Source of the DNA: Acetivibrio clariflavus DSM 19732
GTDB lineage: Bacteria; Bacillota; Clostridia; Acetivibrionales; Acetivibrionaceae
DNA length: 64,000 nucleotides
Direction: 5' to 3'
Assembly: GCF_000237085.1 (NCBI RefSeq)
Contig: NC_016627.1
Location: 1,860,001-1,924,000 of the forward strand
A program made the position numbers and the translations under genes. Shown here piece after piece: positions 48,461 through 58,606 of the stretch. The first letter of the stretch is position 1. Every line of letters begins with the position of its first letter. The notes under the pieces are model-generated. The model saw only the letters and a program-made list of their open reading frames with translations. It was not told where the DNA came from and did not search any database.

Positions 48461-49210
48461 ATGTATAAAGTTATGATTGATCCCGGCCATGGGGGGAAGG
48501 ATAAATCGAACATTGGGCCAACTGGCTTTGTTGAAGCTGACGGAGTATTGGATATATCCCTTAAGTTAAGAGATGAACTGCTTGCAACCGGCGCATTTGA
48601 AGTTAGACTTACAAGGGAAACCGATACTTATTTGGGAGTTAGGGAACGAGGCATGATGGCTGCACAATGGGGAGCCGATTTATTTATATCGGAACATACA
48701 AATGCTACCGGTCTGGCTAATAATACCAGTATTAGAGGTACTGAAGTTTATTCAAGCGTAAAACGAAAGGATGATGCTCTTGCAGCAGAAATGTCAAAGG
48801 CAATAGCCCAAGCAATTGGAACAATAGACAGAGGTGCAAAAAAACGTGAAAGCACTGTAAATCCCGGTGAAGATTATTATGGAGTAATTGATGCGGCTGC
48901 TGACGGAGGAGTTCCGCATATTCTCCTAATAGAAAATGCTTTTCACGACCATAGGGAAGACGAAGCATTGCTTAAAGATCCTGCAAAAAGATTGGCTATA
49001 GCCAAAGCTCAGGCTGACGTTATATGCAGGTTTTTTGGTGTCTCAACAGAAGGGGATAATAATTTGAACTGGAAGCAAAAAATTGTTCAGGAAGCTTTGG
49101 ATTTAGGATTAATAACGGATAAAAACTGGATAGACAAAGCAGATGAAATGGCAACCATTTGGTTTGTGTGTGCTGTTGCAATAAATGTATATAAAAAATT
49201 AAAGTCATAA
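48461..49210 (+). CDS. N-acetylmuramoyl-L-alanine amidase (Amidase_3)
   Basis: 249 residues. Zinc ligands His10 (DPGHGG), Glu25 (FVEADG) and His79 (ISEHTNA), with catalytic Glu in LLIENAF. Cuts the stem peptide from murein. No signal peptide, so either cytoplasmic, released by lysis, or exported unconventionally, as with phage or sporulation amidases. The last ~45 residues (WKQKIVQEALDLGLITDKNW) resemble the small C-terminal helical domain of such enzymes. Confidence 0.92.
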   Translation: MYKVMIDPGHGGKDKSNIGPTGFVEADGVLDISLKLRDELLATGAFEVRLTRETDTYLGVRERGMMAAQWGADLFISEHTNATGLANNTSIRGTEVYSSVKRKDDALAAEMSKAIAQAIGTIDRGAKKRESTVNPGEDYYGVIDAAADGGVPHILLIENAFHDHREDEALLKDPAKRLAIAKAQADVICRFFGVSTEGDNNLNWKQKIVQEALDLGLITDKNWIDKADEMATIWFVCAVAINVYKKLKS

Positions 49211-49398
49211 TTATGTGTTTATAAAAGCATTAGTATGGAGGTTTATATATGACGGAGGCTGTAAAACCTTCATCTTTTTTTTTATTCCGATAAGATTATG
49301 GTTATCTTGATATATGAAATACTATTTTTTAATATTGTATTGTAGGCGTATTATATGTATAGCATTGAGGAATACGTTTTCAAAAAGGTGGGAAACCG

Positions 49399-50106
49399 AT
49401 GATAAAAAATATAATATGGGATAGACTTTATGACATTTTTGCAGATATATATATAAAATTAAATTTTGTCAATCCCATTGAAACAGGCAGAATAACAGGC
49501 AATTTATTTGTTGTCAGAACAGGAACAGCAAATTTTTATATTTATAAAACCGGCCAATATATAATAGCTTTTGACTGCGGATATGGAAAAAGTCAAATAA
49601 AGCGGGAACTTCTAAGTTTGGGTATTAAACCTGAAGATATTACCCATTTGTTTTTAACTCACTCGGACTTTGACCATGCCAAAGGATTATCGGTATTTGA
49701 AAAAGCAGAAATATATTTATCTTCCGATGAGGAACAGCTGATAACAGGAAAAAAGGCAAGAAAATTTGGCATTATCTACAACTTTAGAATAAAGCGTAGA
49801 TATCATTTGCTTAATGATAACGATATAGTTACTGTTGGTTCGACAAAAATAAAAGCTATAGCTACACCGGGGCATACTACAGGTTCTATGTCGTACTTAA
49901 TCGATAATGAAAAGATATTGATTATTGGTGATGCTTTTAGAATTATAAAGGGAAAAGTTTATCCCATAAAACTTTATAATATGGATTCCAAAAAGCACAG
50001 GGAATCTATTAGAAAATTAGCATATATTGAAGATGTAAAATTGGTATGTACGGGACATAGAGGATATTACGACAGGTTTGACGATGCAATAAGACATTGG
50101 AGATAG
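49399..50106 (+). CDS. Metallo-beta-lactamase-fold hydrolase
   Basis: 235 residues. Metal motifs THSDFDHAKG (HxDxDH), ATPGHTTGSMSY, IIGDAF and CTGHRG in the expected order. Probably a thioesterase- or glyoxalase-like hydrolase; substrate unknown. The N-terminus has an extra ~30-residue segment before the MBL fold. aaggtggg before the ATG. Monocistronic. Confidence 0.85.
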   Translation: MIKNIIWDRLYDIFADIYIKLNFVNPIETGRITGNLFVVRTGTANFYIYKTGQYIIAFDCGYGKSQIKRELLSLGIKPEDITHLFLTHSDFDHAKGLSVFEKAEIYLSSDEEQLITGKKARKFGIIYNFRIKRRYHLLNDNDIVTVGSTKIKAIATPGHTTGSMSYLIDNEKILIIGDAFRIIKGKVYPIKLYNMDSKKHRESIRKLAYIEDVKLVCTGHRGYYDRFDDAIRHWR

Positions 50107-50371
50107 TTCAGTTCCTGTCTCTTGCCAATTTGCCTATCAATATATTTTTTAATTCTTATTCAGAAAAATTTTCAAAATTTTTATCCATAATTTTAAATTT
50201 CATACTATATAGTTCTATCAATTTTAATATAAATAAAAACATTTAGGTATGTAAAAAATAAAAATTACGAAAAGATGCTTTTTAAACTGAATTGCTGTTT
50301 GTTAAATTATACATAAAATTTAAATTATATATGCAATAGCAAATGCTATAAAAGTTACAAAGGTGAGAGCA

Positions 50372-51367
50372 GTGGGCTTTAGATATAGAAGAAGCATAAG
50401 AGTAGGTAAAGGAGTAAGACTTAATATAAGTAAAAAGGGAATAGGGGTGAGCGTTGGGTTTAAGGGTGCCAGAATCGGTGTTGGACCAAGGGGGTTAATA
50501 CGAACTTATTCGATTCCTGGAACTTCTATTTCTTATATAAAACAAACCTCTTTCAAATCAAAAAGAAACCGTAGCGGCTCTATTAGATCAAGTAACTCTG
50601 ATACCGGTAATTTCAGTAGCAATAAGGCTTCAAGCGGTGATAAAACTTTTTATTTCCAAAAGCAAAAAACAAATGAAAAGAAGTGGCTTGTACTAGGCAT
50701 AATATCGCTGTTTTTTGCTTTTGTTAATCCCGGATTCATTGTTTTTCTTTTGTTATTCGCTTTCCTATATTACAGAGGATTAAATAATCCTGAGAACCGA
50801 TCAAAAAAGCTGTATAACAAGGCTTTGGAACTCTTTTTAAATAAGAAGTTTTCAAAGGCACTAACCTTATTGCAAAGGTCTGTTGAATATTTTGAGGATA
50901 ATATCTTTTCACACTTTATATTGGCAATTATTTATCACGACCAAAATCAATTTGATCAAGCTATACGTCATATTGATAAATATATTAGTCGGAACCCGAA
51001 TGACATAGCGGCTAAATTTATTAAAGCCGATTGCTTTTTTGAATCTCAACAATATGAATTGGCCATTGATTTACTGCAGTCATTCAAATTTTACAGCGAA
51101 GAATATGAAATAAATCGGATTCTGCTACTCGGTAAATGTTATTTTAATTTGGAAAAATACGATATTGCCATTGAACAATTTAAAAAGGCACCAATAATGA
51201 AAAAGAAAATTAATGAGGATATATTGGAGTGCAAGTATTGGCTGGGAGTTTCTTATTATAAGACAGGAGACAAGAAAAAAGCAAAAACTCAATTAGCAAA
51301 AGTATATGCGGAAAATTCCAATTTTCTTGAAGTAGAGAAGTATGCTGAGGAATTAGGTTTGATATAA
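50372..51367 (+). CDS. DUF4236 + membrane + TPR protein
   Basis: DUF4236 at the N-terminus (GFRYRRSIRVGKGVRLNISK..., ARIGVGPRGL, YSIPGTSISY), a Ser-rich linker, a membrane segment (~110-135, WLVLGIISLFFAFVNPGFIV), then about four TPR-like repeats to the end (LFLNKKFSKALTLLQRSVEY, DQNQFDQAIRHIDKYI). The GTG at 50372 is chosen because DUF4236 starts with MGF and aaaggtgag is well placed; GTG at 50363 is possible. Probably a scaffold at the membrane. Confidence 0.82.
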   Translation: MGFRYRRSIRVGKGVRLNISKKGIGVSVGFKGARIGVGPRGLIRTYSIPGTSISYIKQTSFKSKRNRSGSIRSSNSDTGNFSSNKASSGDKTFYFQKQKTNEKKWLVLGIISLFFAFVNPGFIVFLLLFAFLYYRGLNNPENRSKKLYNKALELFLNKKFSKALTLLQRSVEYFEDNIFSHFILAIIYHDQNQFDQAIRHIDKYISRNPNDIAAKFIKADCFFESQQYELAIDLLQSFKFYSEEYEINRILLLGKCYFNLEKYDIAIEQFKKAPIMKKKINEDILECKYWLGVSYYKTGDKKKAKTQLAKVYAENSNFLEVEKYAEELGLI

Positions 51368-51397
51368 ATTGTTTTTTTAATAATAAATATAATTAAA

Positions 51398-51442
51398 CGA
51401 GACAGAAACCTGCATTAATGTAAAGTTCTAGTTTCTGTCCCG
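51398..51442. terminator. Bidirectional terminator candidate
   Basis: CGAGACAGAAAC / GTTTCTGTCCCG between two convergent genes. Confidence 0.65.
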
Positions 51443-51503
51443 TTGCCAATTAATCAATAATTATAATTAGATGTCATGACATTTGGTGGAGTGTTAAAAT
51501 ATC

Positions 51504-54413
51504 TTAGCCAATGGCACCCCATAATTCAACTTCTCCAATATGTACATAATCATCGCCGACAACGCGGTTTACATATATTCTGATAATCTTTTTTTCGACA
51601 GGTGTTTCAAATACTGCTTCGTCCCAATTTCCGCCAATATCCCTTCTTTCAGGAACAATAAGCTGATAAGTGCCTGACGCATTGTCCAAATCATCTATCG
51701 AATCTGCTGCTTCCACCCACCAGTTGTTTCTATCAATATCTGAATATCCGTTCTGTCCTAAGAAGACTTTTAGTTTTGATAATTTTACCGTTGTATCCGA
51801 CGGAAATTCAATCTGAATGTATGCCGGATTGATGGCGTCGGTGACATATACAGTATTAATGTCATCATCAAACGCATTGCCTAAATTGGAATAATACACA
51901 CAGTCAGTACTTGTTATAATTGCATTTGACAAGTCAAGTTTACCGTCGGTAACTACATTTAATTCAATGCTGTCGGAATATAATCCATATGCATCTTTTG
52001 CTCTTACTATGTAAGTGTAGGATTTTCCAATCTCAATACTTGTATCTATATAGTTCAAGCTCGATGTTTGTCCGATTATCTGTCCATCTCTTAAAATATC
52101 ATATCCTGCTATGTCCATGGAACTGGGAATTGCAATCCAATCCAAAACAACAGCGTGGTCTATAATTGAATATGTAAGCGCTTTTACTACACTTCCTGGC
52201 ATTGTCTTGACAAGTATATTGCTTGGTGGAGACAACAAACCCGATACATCTTTTGCTCTAACGTAAAATGAATATGTTGCTCCGGGAACTAAGTTCCTTA
52301 TGGTGTAAATTCTGCTATTAGTTGTACCTATTAATTCAAAGGTGTCTCCAAATAACTGGTATACGTTGTAACCTACAACTTTAGAGTCATCACTGGATTC
52401 TTGCCACGACAGCGTAAGATCCGGGCCTGACGCTGTACCCATTAGACTAGCAGGTGTTGTAGGAGGAGTATTGTCAACTTTCAGTTCGGTGGTATAGTAG
52501 TGGTGAACCTCCGCCAAACTCGACCAACTGCCGCTCCATTCGTAATCGTTTGAACCTAAAGCCGGTGCATATGTAAACTGCATTCCGAGGATTCTCCCAG
52601 GATTTAATCGAATTCCTGTAATGATATTTGAGGAAGCTTGGTCGTTCCAATATGAATAACCAACACCTGGCCCAAGATCTTTTGTAAATTTGCAGGTCAT
52701 GGTGTAGTAGCCCTGTTCATCCGGACCTGATATGGCAAGTTGTGAATCCTGTATATCGTCATATTCTCCCAGTCTGACTTTTGATGTTGGCGAGTCGGGA
52801 TTTAGGTAAATCGCCTTATTTCCTCTTGATGTTTGATAACAATCTCCATAGGCTAACTCTGTTTGTTTTACACAATTCCAATCGGTAGTCCCGGATTCTG
52901 CAAAAACTCCGTCGGTTTCCCATGAACCGTTATGACCGCTTCCGTCAAGTGACATCCATACCTTTATCTTTTTGTTGGAGCGCACACCTAAATAAAGGTA
53001 ATTATCGTCCCAACCTGAATAAAACTCTGCTTCAAGTGATTCGTCATACTGGAACGAAGGTATGGATGCAAGCTTTGTCCAACCGTCACCGATAGTTCCG
53101 TCAATTTCCGGTGAAGTATGGAATTTATATATTGCAGGGCTGAAATCGCAAAATGGAGTAGGGTCTTGACCGTCCGGTATTCCATCTCTGTCTGTATCGT
53201 AACTTAATGGGTTTGATCCCCTGTATATGCCAGCACAATATTCCTCAAGGTCGTTAAGGCCGTCTGAATCAGTGTCTGCTGTAGCAGGACTTGTTCCGAA
53301 TCTTTCCTCATCGATAACAAGTCTTGAATCTTTATCAGCCATTAAGTCTTTATCTTTATCCACAAATTCTATATATCCCTCATGCATTCTGACACGCTTG
53401 TCGTAATCCCTGAATACTCTCAAAACTTGAGCCATTCCGTCAAAATCTTCACCGGCAACAAATTCATATCCTTCCTCAAGAGGATAAGCCCATGGGAAAT
53501 GGTTGAAAATCATATAATATCCGTCATCTTTGTATAAAGCCTCTAAGGCATGTCCAATTTCATGGACAAAAAGCCAAACTACATGGGAATATAATATACC
53601 GTTGTCGTGGTCCTTACAATATGGACTCATGGTAGAATTATATGGATAAAAACCTAATCCATAATGAGTGTCTCCCAAAATTGAAGGGCCACCCCATCCT
53701 CCGCCACCGTTGTCCATTTCTTTTGCAATTAGAAAAAGCAAATCAAATTGATATTTTTGAATTCCCCTTGACTCTAAATCGCTCTCTATAACGCCCATAT
53801 CCGGTGGTGTGCTGCTTGACACTACAGGGCATTGCGAATTTATCACAAAGAACGTAGGTTGAATGTTAAGCCTTCCCTTTGAATTTCTGTAGAAGAATTC
53901 TACACCTTTGTAAACTGAATTTATTGCCCTTTGAACATCTATGCCGGGAGAATAAATGGGAACAAGAAGTCTGAAATTTGTTACAGTACTAAGATTTGAC
54001 TTTGTCGTAGATAATGTTGTTGATACTTCGTGGGAGAATTTAGAAATTATTGATCCGTTATTGTCAATCGCTGCTACTTTGTAATAGTATTTCATGCCTG
54101 GAGTGAGGTTATAATCAGTGTATTCAATGGTATTGCTTCCATAACTGCATGTAGCATAGGCTATAGGTGTTGAACTGTATGTACCGTTTGATGGTTTTCT
54201 GAATATTGCGTAACCTGCAGCGGCAGGATTGTTTACATTATTCCACTTAAGTGATGCAGTTGAATAATAGCCCGTAACTTCCAAACCTTGTGGTGCTTCA
54301 ATATAGTCTGAACCTAATGCATTTGTTTGAGAAAAGGAAAAAAATAAAATCTGGGCAATTAATAAAGTGACTAATATTATTGAGTATGATATTCGGTTTT
54401 TTGTCTTCTGCAT
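51504..54413 (-). CDS. Large secreted multidomain metalloprotease-like protein
   Basis: About 969 residues from the ATG after aaggagatgg (an upstream ATG at 54560 has no ribosome site). Order: signal peptide (SIILVTLLIAQILFFSFS), FN3 domain, a zinc protease-like region with HEIGHALEALYKDDG (HExxH at ~284-288), a Ca-binding thrombospondin-3-like stretch (DTDSDGLNDLEEY, DTDRDGIPDGQDPTP), a CBM9/DOMON-like sugar-binding domain (EIDGTIGDGW, EAEFYSGWDDNYLYLGVRS), two FN3 domains, and a C-terminal discoidin-like domain. Acts outside the cell, probably on glycoproteins or biomass. No dockerin seen. Confidence 0.85.
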   Translation of the reverse strand: MQKTKNRISYSIILVTLLIAQILFFSFSQTNALGSDYIEAPQGLEVTGYYSTASLKWNNVNNPAAAGYAIFRKPSNGTYSSTPIAYATCSYGSNTIEYTDYNLTPGMKYYYKVAAIDNNGSIISKFSHEVSTTLSTTKSNLSTVTNFRLLVPIYSPGIDVQRAINSVYKGVEFFYRNSKGRLNIQPTFFVINSQCPVVSSSTPPDMGVIESDLESRGIQKYQFDLLFLIAKEMDNGGGGWGGPSILGDTHYGLGFYPYNSTMSPYCKDHDNGILYSHVVWLFVHEIGHALEALYKDDGYYMIFNHFPWAYPLEEGYEFVAGEDFDGMAQVLRVFRDYDKRVRMHEGYIEFVDKDKDLMADKDSRLVIDEERFGTSPATADTDSDGLNDLEEYCAGIYRGSNPLSYDTDRDGIPDGQDPTPFCDFSPAIYKFHTSPEIDGTIGDGWTKLASIPSFQYDESLEAEFYSGWDDNYLYLGVRSNKKIKVWMSLDGSGHNGSWETDGVFAESGTTDWNCVKQTELAYGDCYQTSRGNKAIYLNPDSPTSKVRLGEYDDIQDSQLAISGPDEQGYYTMTCKFTKDLGPGVGYSYWNDQASSNIITGIRLNPGRILGMQFTYAPALGSNDYEWSGSWSSLAEVHHYYTTELKVDNTPPTTPASLMGTASGPDLTLSWQESSDDSKVVGYNVYQLFGDTFELIGTTNSRIYTIRNLVPGATYSFYVRAKDVSGLLSPPSNILVKTMPGSVVKALTYSIIDHAVVLDWIAIPSSMDIAGYDILRDGQIIGQTSSLNYIDTSIEIGKSYTYIVRAKDAYGLYSDSIELNVVTDGKLDLSNAIITSTDCVYYSNLGNAFDDDINTVYVTDAINPAYIQIEFPSDTTVKLSKLKVFLGQNGYSDIDRNNWWVEAADSIDDLDNASGTYQLIVPERRDIGGNWDEAVFETPVEKKIIRIYVNRVVGDDYVHIGEVELWGAIG

Positions 54414-54729
54414 GATACCATCTCCTTCGATGCAAATTTCCGGCCAACCATGGAGTCGATCAAAGTTATTTACAATGTTATCTACCTCCTTAAATGAAAA
54501 TTTGATATATATCAAAAAATTTTCTTCGATATGGAATAGTGGCATTTTATATATTACCATAATGAACTATTTATGGAAATACTGTAAAAAGTAATTTTGT
54601 GTTAATTTTACAAAAAATTTTTTGCTTTTATTGTCTAAAAGGCTAATTTAAAGAAATACAGGACTATTGGAGAGTTTGAAAATTTTTATTATGGGAGGAT
54701 TATATATTTATATGTCGATGATGAATGCA

Positions 54730-54828
54730 GTATAATGATGCGGGAAAATAAGACAGACAAAACGGGCAAAATATATTGGAATAGAACAATGGAAAAGAAA
54801 AGAAATTTTGCACCAGAAAAAGCAACTC
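54730..54828 (+). mobile_element. IS3 fossil, 5' piece
   Basis: Matches the start of the IS3 at 11.03-11.12 kb: agacagacaaaacgggcaaa, then an orfA start with ttgcaccagaaaaagca. Broken and non-functional. Confidence 0.75.
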
Positions 54829-54854
54829 TTACACACTTATAGCCATATAAAATA

Positions 54855-55406
54855 TTATTGCGAATTTACATAGTTTTCTACTTCTTTATCAACTTCTGTC
54901 TTCAACTCATTATAAATTGTATCAATATTATCCTTAAGGATATCATTTACTTTCTGAGGTATGTAAGGGTGATTATAATTTTCAAAATAGTCATAATATT
55001 CATGATTTTCATATATGTATAAATTATTTTCTTTCTTAAATCCAACTTTAGCTAGCCTTGAGTGAGCAGATTCAATATTACCGCTTTTGTCTACCCATTG
55101 AGAAACAATCCAGGAGTATACATTTACGTTTTCAGATGTTTCTACTGTATCAATAATTCTATACTTTCCAGTAAAAAAATCTCCCGCAGAACCCAGTGAC
55201 GATTCTATCTTATTTATATAATAATCCATGGCTTCATCTATAGTTTTTCCGCCATTAATCTTTACACCGTCATCGTTCCTTGTAACTCGTGGCAGTTCTG
55301 TAACTTCTGGTGCATTTTCAAGTGTGTTTGTTGTATTACTGCAAGAAGGTAATAGAATAACTAAAATAACAGTAAGTGTTAAAAATTTGAATATTTTATT
55401 ATTCAT
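54855..55406 (-). CDS. Lipoprotein, 183 aa
   Basis: Starts at the Met of MNNKIFKFLTLTVILVILLPSC with a lipobox ending at Cys22 (LLPSC); ggaagtgaaag upstream. After a disordered Thr/Asn/Glu part come KINGGKTIDEAMDYYINKIE, YSWIVSQWVDKSG and a helical acidic end. No family recognised. It lies between two fossil pieces of the same IS3, an unusual setting. Confidence 0.7.
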   Translation of the reverse strand: MNNKIFKFLTLTVILVILLPSCSNTTNTLENAPEVTELPRVTRNDDGVKINGGKTIDEAMDYYINKIESSLGSAGDFFTGKYRIIDTVETSENVNVYSWIVSQWVDKSGNIESAHSRLAKVGFKKENNLYIYENHEYYDYFENYNHPYIPQKVNDILKDNIDTIYNELKTEVDKEVENYVNSQ

Positions 55407-55604
55407 TTCTTTCACTTCCTTAAATTTTATCAGATATATCATTATTAGTAATTATAAATATATTTTTGCTGTTTGTGAATATAATTTAAAATAGTATGAC
55501 AATAAATAACAAAACTTTTACAATTATCATGGACTAATTACTATTTCCATTATGGACTTATACTGGTAAATTTGTTTTTTATAATCTACTTAGAATTAAC
55601 AATA

Positions 55605-55715
55605 CAAAAATTTCAATGGTTAGGAAAGGTAAAGGCTTAAATTATCAAAGGATAGATCGCTTTTTTTGATATTAAAGATGGGAAATACCTTATCATAAAG
55701 ATTGTGAAATTTACA
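55605..55715 (+). mobile_element. IS3 fossil, orfB piece
   Basis: Matches orfB DNA at 11.99-12.10 kb (aaaaatttcaatgg, ggataatcaaaggatag-like, gggaaataccttatcataaa). Carries frameshifts. Collinear with the 5' piece at 54730, with the middle replaced by the lipoprotein gene. Confidence 0.75.
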
Positions 55716-55723
55716 ATATAAAA

Positions 55724-55752
55724 AGCCCAACTAAAAATAGTGGACTTTATGG
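55724..55752 (-). terminator. Terminator of tRNA-Leu
   Basis: On the minus strand, AAGTCCACTA ... TAGTTGGGCTTTTTA. Confidence 0.6.
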
Positions 55753-55784
55753 CTATCAAATTGGCTATCATATTTTATTTTAGC

Positions 55785-55872
55785 TGGTGCGAGGGAAGGG
55801 ATTTGAACCCTCACAACCTTGCGGCCACTAGAACCTGAATCTAGCGCGTCTGCCAGTTCCGCCACCCTCGCA
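55785..55872 (-). tRNA. tRNA-Leu (CAG)
   Basis: Minus strand. Acceptor TGCGAGGG/CCCTCGCA, anticodon stem CTAGA/TCTAG with loop TTCAGGT (anticodon CAG), a long variable arm (TGGCCGCAAGGTTGT) typical of Leu, and encoded CCA. 88 nt. Confidence 0.95.
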
Positions 55873-55886
55873 CACTTGACTAGATT

Positions 55887-55915
55887 ATTTTACTAGATAA
55901 ATCGAATAATTTCAA
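55887..55915 (-). promoter_or_regulatory. Promoter of tRNA-Leu
   Basis: Minus strand TTGAAA, 17-bp spacer, TAAAAT, 15 bp before the tRNA. Confidence 0.65.
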
Positions 55916-56074
55916 GTGGTAAAATATATTTTTTGAAAAAAATATCTAGGAATTTTAAAAGAAATATGTTAATATTTAAGCGACAAAAAAGTATAAAAGT
56001 TCCATTCTATTAGACAAAAAGATAGAGAAAAAAGGCAGAAAAAGTAAGACATATCTATGGGGAGGGATACGAAG

Positions 56075-56623
56075 TTGCGAGCTATGAGCGTCTCAAATGA
56101 CAGAGTACTAAATCGTGTTACTCAGATTTTTGAAAAATGCTCACAACAGGTTGGAGTTGATATTGTTAGTGTCGTCTTATACGGTTCAAGGGCAAAAGGA
56201 GATTACACTTCGCAAAGTGATTACGAATTCCTGATTTTAGTTGAAGACAATACAGATTTATTGAGGTTTATATTGATGAATGATACTATAAAATATGAGC
56301 TTTTGAAAGAAAGATTAATGAATGTAAAAATTCTTATGTATACACCCCATGTATTTGAAGAATTATTATATACCGATAAATTGGTTGGAACATTTCTGTA
56401 TATGATTTGCAGGGATAATATACCGTTGTTTGATAGAAAAGGAACTTTTAGATCAATAAAAGAGCGCTTAACGAGTGACAATAATACCAGAAAAAGTGAA
56501 GAGGAATTTTTGGTGCAATGTATTGATTTTTCAAGGCAAATGGGCTCGGAAAAATGGGAACGTAAATGGGATAGGATACTGTTGCAGTTTAGATATCAAA
56601 AAAGAAGAAAAAGTGCATATTGA
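56075..56623 (+). CDS. Nucleotidyltransferase-fold protein
   Basis: About 182 residues from a TTG 8 nt after ggggaggg; an ATG at 56057 overlaps that ribosome site and is less likely. The MNT-type motif VVLYGSRAKGDYTSQSDYEFLILVE has the GS and a D-x-E pair at the active site. No HEPN partner is next to it. It could be a free-standing antitoxin-type or small-molecule nucleotidyltransferase; the substrate is unknown. Confidence 0.78.
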   Translation: MRAMSVSNDRVLNRVTQIFEKCSQQVGVDIVSVVLYGSRAKGDYTSQSDYEFLILVEDNTDLLRFILMNDTIKYELLKERLMNVKILMYTPHVFEELLYTDKLVGTFLYMICRDNIPLFDRKGTFRSIKERLTSDNNTRKSEEEFLVQCIDFSRQMGSEKWERKWDRILLQFRYQKRRKSAY

Positions 56624-56890
56624 CAGTTTAATTTGAAATAAATTTATATGTTTTAAAATAAATATTCAGGCAATTTTAAAAATATCCCGTTCAGTATTCA
56701 ATTCGGAATAACTTCAAATCAGAACTATAGAATGGCAAAATTATCGACAATTAGTTTATTTTTTGCCAAAAAGTTTTATTTCAAATTAAAAATTTCATGA
56801 AATCATGTAATTTATAAATTATTGATGCTTTATAATTTTTTTTTTTTGCCATATAATAAATACTAAAGATAAATTTAGGAGGAAACCATT

Positions 56891-58285
56891 TTGAATAGAA
56901 AATTAATTGAATTTAAAGAAAATATTAAAGGAAAAAAAGTAGCGGTACTCGGAATTGGAATCAGTCATATTCCTTTAATTAAATATTTATATAGGCTCGG
57001 AGTGGATATAACTGCCTTTGATAAATCCGATGAAAACAAGCTTAAAGATGTAATTGACCAGTTTAGTGGCATGAATATTAAGTATAGCCTTGGTGAAGAT
57101 TACTTAAAAAATCTGAAAGGATTCGATATAATTTTCAAAACTCCGGGTATGCGATTCGATTTGCCTGAACTTGAGGAAGCAAGAAGAAACGGTTCACAAG
57201 TAACTTCTGAAATGGAAGTTTTTTTTGAGCTTTGCCCTGCACAAATTTTTGCTGTTACCGGAAGCGACGGAAAGACTACCACTACTACCCTTATATATAA
57301 AATGTTAGTGGAACAGGGCTATAATTGCTGGCTTGGAGGGAATATCGGCACCCCGTTGCTTGACAGGATTGATGAAATCAATGAAACGGATAAAGTAGTA
57401 CTAGAGCTCAGCAGTTTCCAGTTACATACCATGAAACGAAGTCCGCATGTTGCTGTTGTTACAAATCTTGCACCTAACCATCTTGATGTACATAAATCAA
57501 TGGACGAATATGTGGAGGCAAAAAAGAACATATATTTGCATCAAACAGGGAATGATAAGCTTGTAATAAATTTTGACAACGATATAACCCGGGATTTTAT
57601 TAATGATGCCAAAGGAAAGGTGGTATATTTCAGCAGAATTAATAAGATTGATTCCGGAGCCAAAATGAAAGGTAATATGCTGGTATATAGTGACGGAAAA
57701 GAGGAAAAGGAGATAATAAATGCTGATGATATTGTAATTCCGGGAGTACATAATATTGAAAACTACCTTGCAGCTATTGCTGCTGTGATAGATTATGTGG
57801 AAATTGATACAATAAGGAAAGTGGCAACGACTTTTAAAGGAGTAGAGCACAGAATAGAACTGGTTAGGGAACTTAATGGAGTCAAGTTTTACAATGATTC
57901 CATTGCAAGCAGTCCTTCAAGGACAATTGCCGGTTTAAATTCCTTCAAACAAAAGGTTATTCTCATAGCGGGAGGATATGATAAAAAAATTCCCTACGAT
58001 GTTATGGGGGAAGTGCTTGTAAATAAAGTCAAGTGCCTTGTACTTATAGGACAGACAGCGCCTAAAATTGAGCAGGCACTACTGAAGGAAATAGAAAGGA
58101 CAGGAAAAGGAAAGGATATACCGATAATACACTGTGATACGTTAAAAGAGGCGGTTGAAAAAGCGTATGAATCTTCAAAATCGGGGGATATAATTATTAT
58201 GTCACCGGCCAGTGCAAGTTTTGATATGTTTAAAAACTTTGAGGAAAGAGGAAAGCAGTTTAAGGATATTGTAAATTCTTTATAA
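56891..58285 (+). CDS. murD: UDP-N-acetylmuramoylalanine-D-glutamate ligase MurD
   Basis: 464 residues, TTG start after taggagga. N-terminal Rossmann-like domain (VAVLGIGISHIPLIKYL), P-loop VTGSDGKTTTTTLIYKML, ELSSFQL, and NLAPNHLDVHKSMDEY with the metal-binding His. C-terminal ligase domain with NDSIASSPSRTIAGL and IAGGYDKKIPY. Adds D-Glu in the cytoplasmic steps of murein synthesis. Here it stands alone rather than in a dcw cluster. Confidence 0.95.
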   Translation: MNRKLIEFKENIKGKKVAVLGIGISHIPLIKYLYRLGVDITAFDKSDENKLKDVIDQFSGMNIKYSLGEDYLKNLKGFDIIFKTPGMRFDLPELEEARRNGSQVTSEMEVFFELCPAQIFAVTGSDGKTTTTTLIYKMLVEQGYNCWLGGNIGTPLLDRIDEINETDKVVLELSSFQLHTMKRSPHVAVVTNLAPNHLDVHKSMDEYVEAKKNIYLHQTGNDKLVINFDNDITRDFINDAKGKVVYFSRINKIDSGAKMKGNMLVYSDGKEEKEIINADDIVIPGVHNIENYLAAIAAVIDYVEIDTIRKVATTFKGVEHRIELVRELNGVKFYNDSIASSPSRTIAGLNSFKQKVILIAGGYDKKIPYDVMGEVLVNKVKCLVLIGQTAPKIEQALLKEIERTGKGKDIPIIHCDTLKEAVEKAYESSKSGDIIIMSPASASFDMFKNFEERGKQFKDIVNSL

Positions 58286-58606
58286 ATAAAGACAAAAAAC
58301 AAATAAAGACAAAAAACTTTTTAATCAACTATCAGCAGGCAAAGTCAGGTATAATGATGTAGAAAGTCATCAAACCTTTTAAAATAAAGGGTAAGCTTTA
58401 ATAAGAGCTTACCCTTTGCTATCGTTTGCTTTACTTTTTTAAACTGTTATAAATCACTCTAAAAGAGCAAATTACTTAAAAAATGTTATAAAAATATTGA
58501 TTTATGTATTACAAAATTAAACGAAAAGTAATGGGAATAAAAGATTTTTAGGTATTAAATAAGCTGATTACCGAACTCATCTTGAATATGAAAGCTATAT
58601 AAATTT
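58286..58606. other. Convergent intergenic region
   Basis: Holds the terminator at 58386 and a short tandem of aataaagacaaaaaac. No gene seen. Confidence 0.55.
58386..58417 (+). terminator. Terminator of murD
   Basis: AAAGGGTAAGCT / AGCTTACCCTTT, 12-bp perfect stem. Confidence 0.85.
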
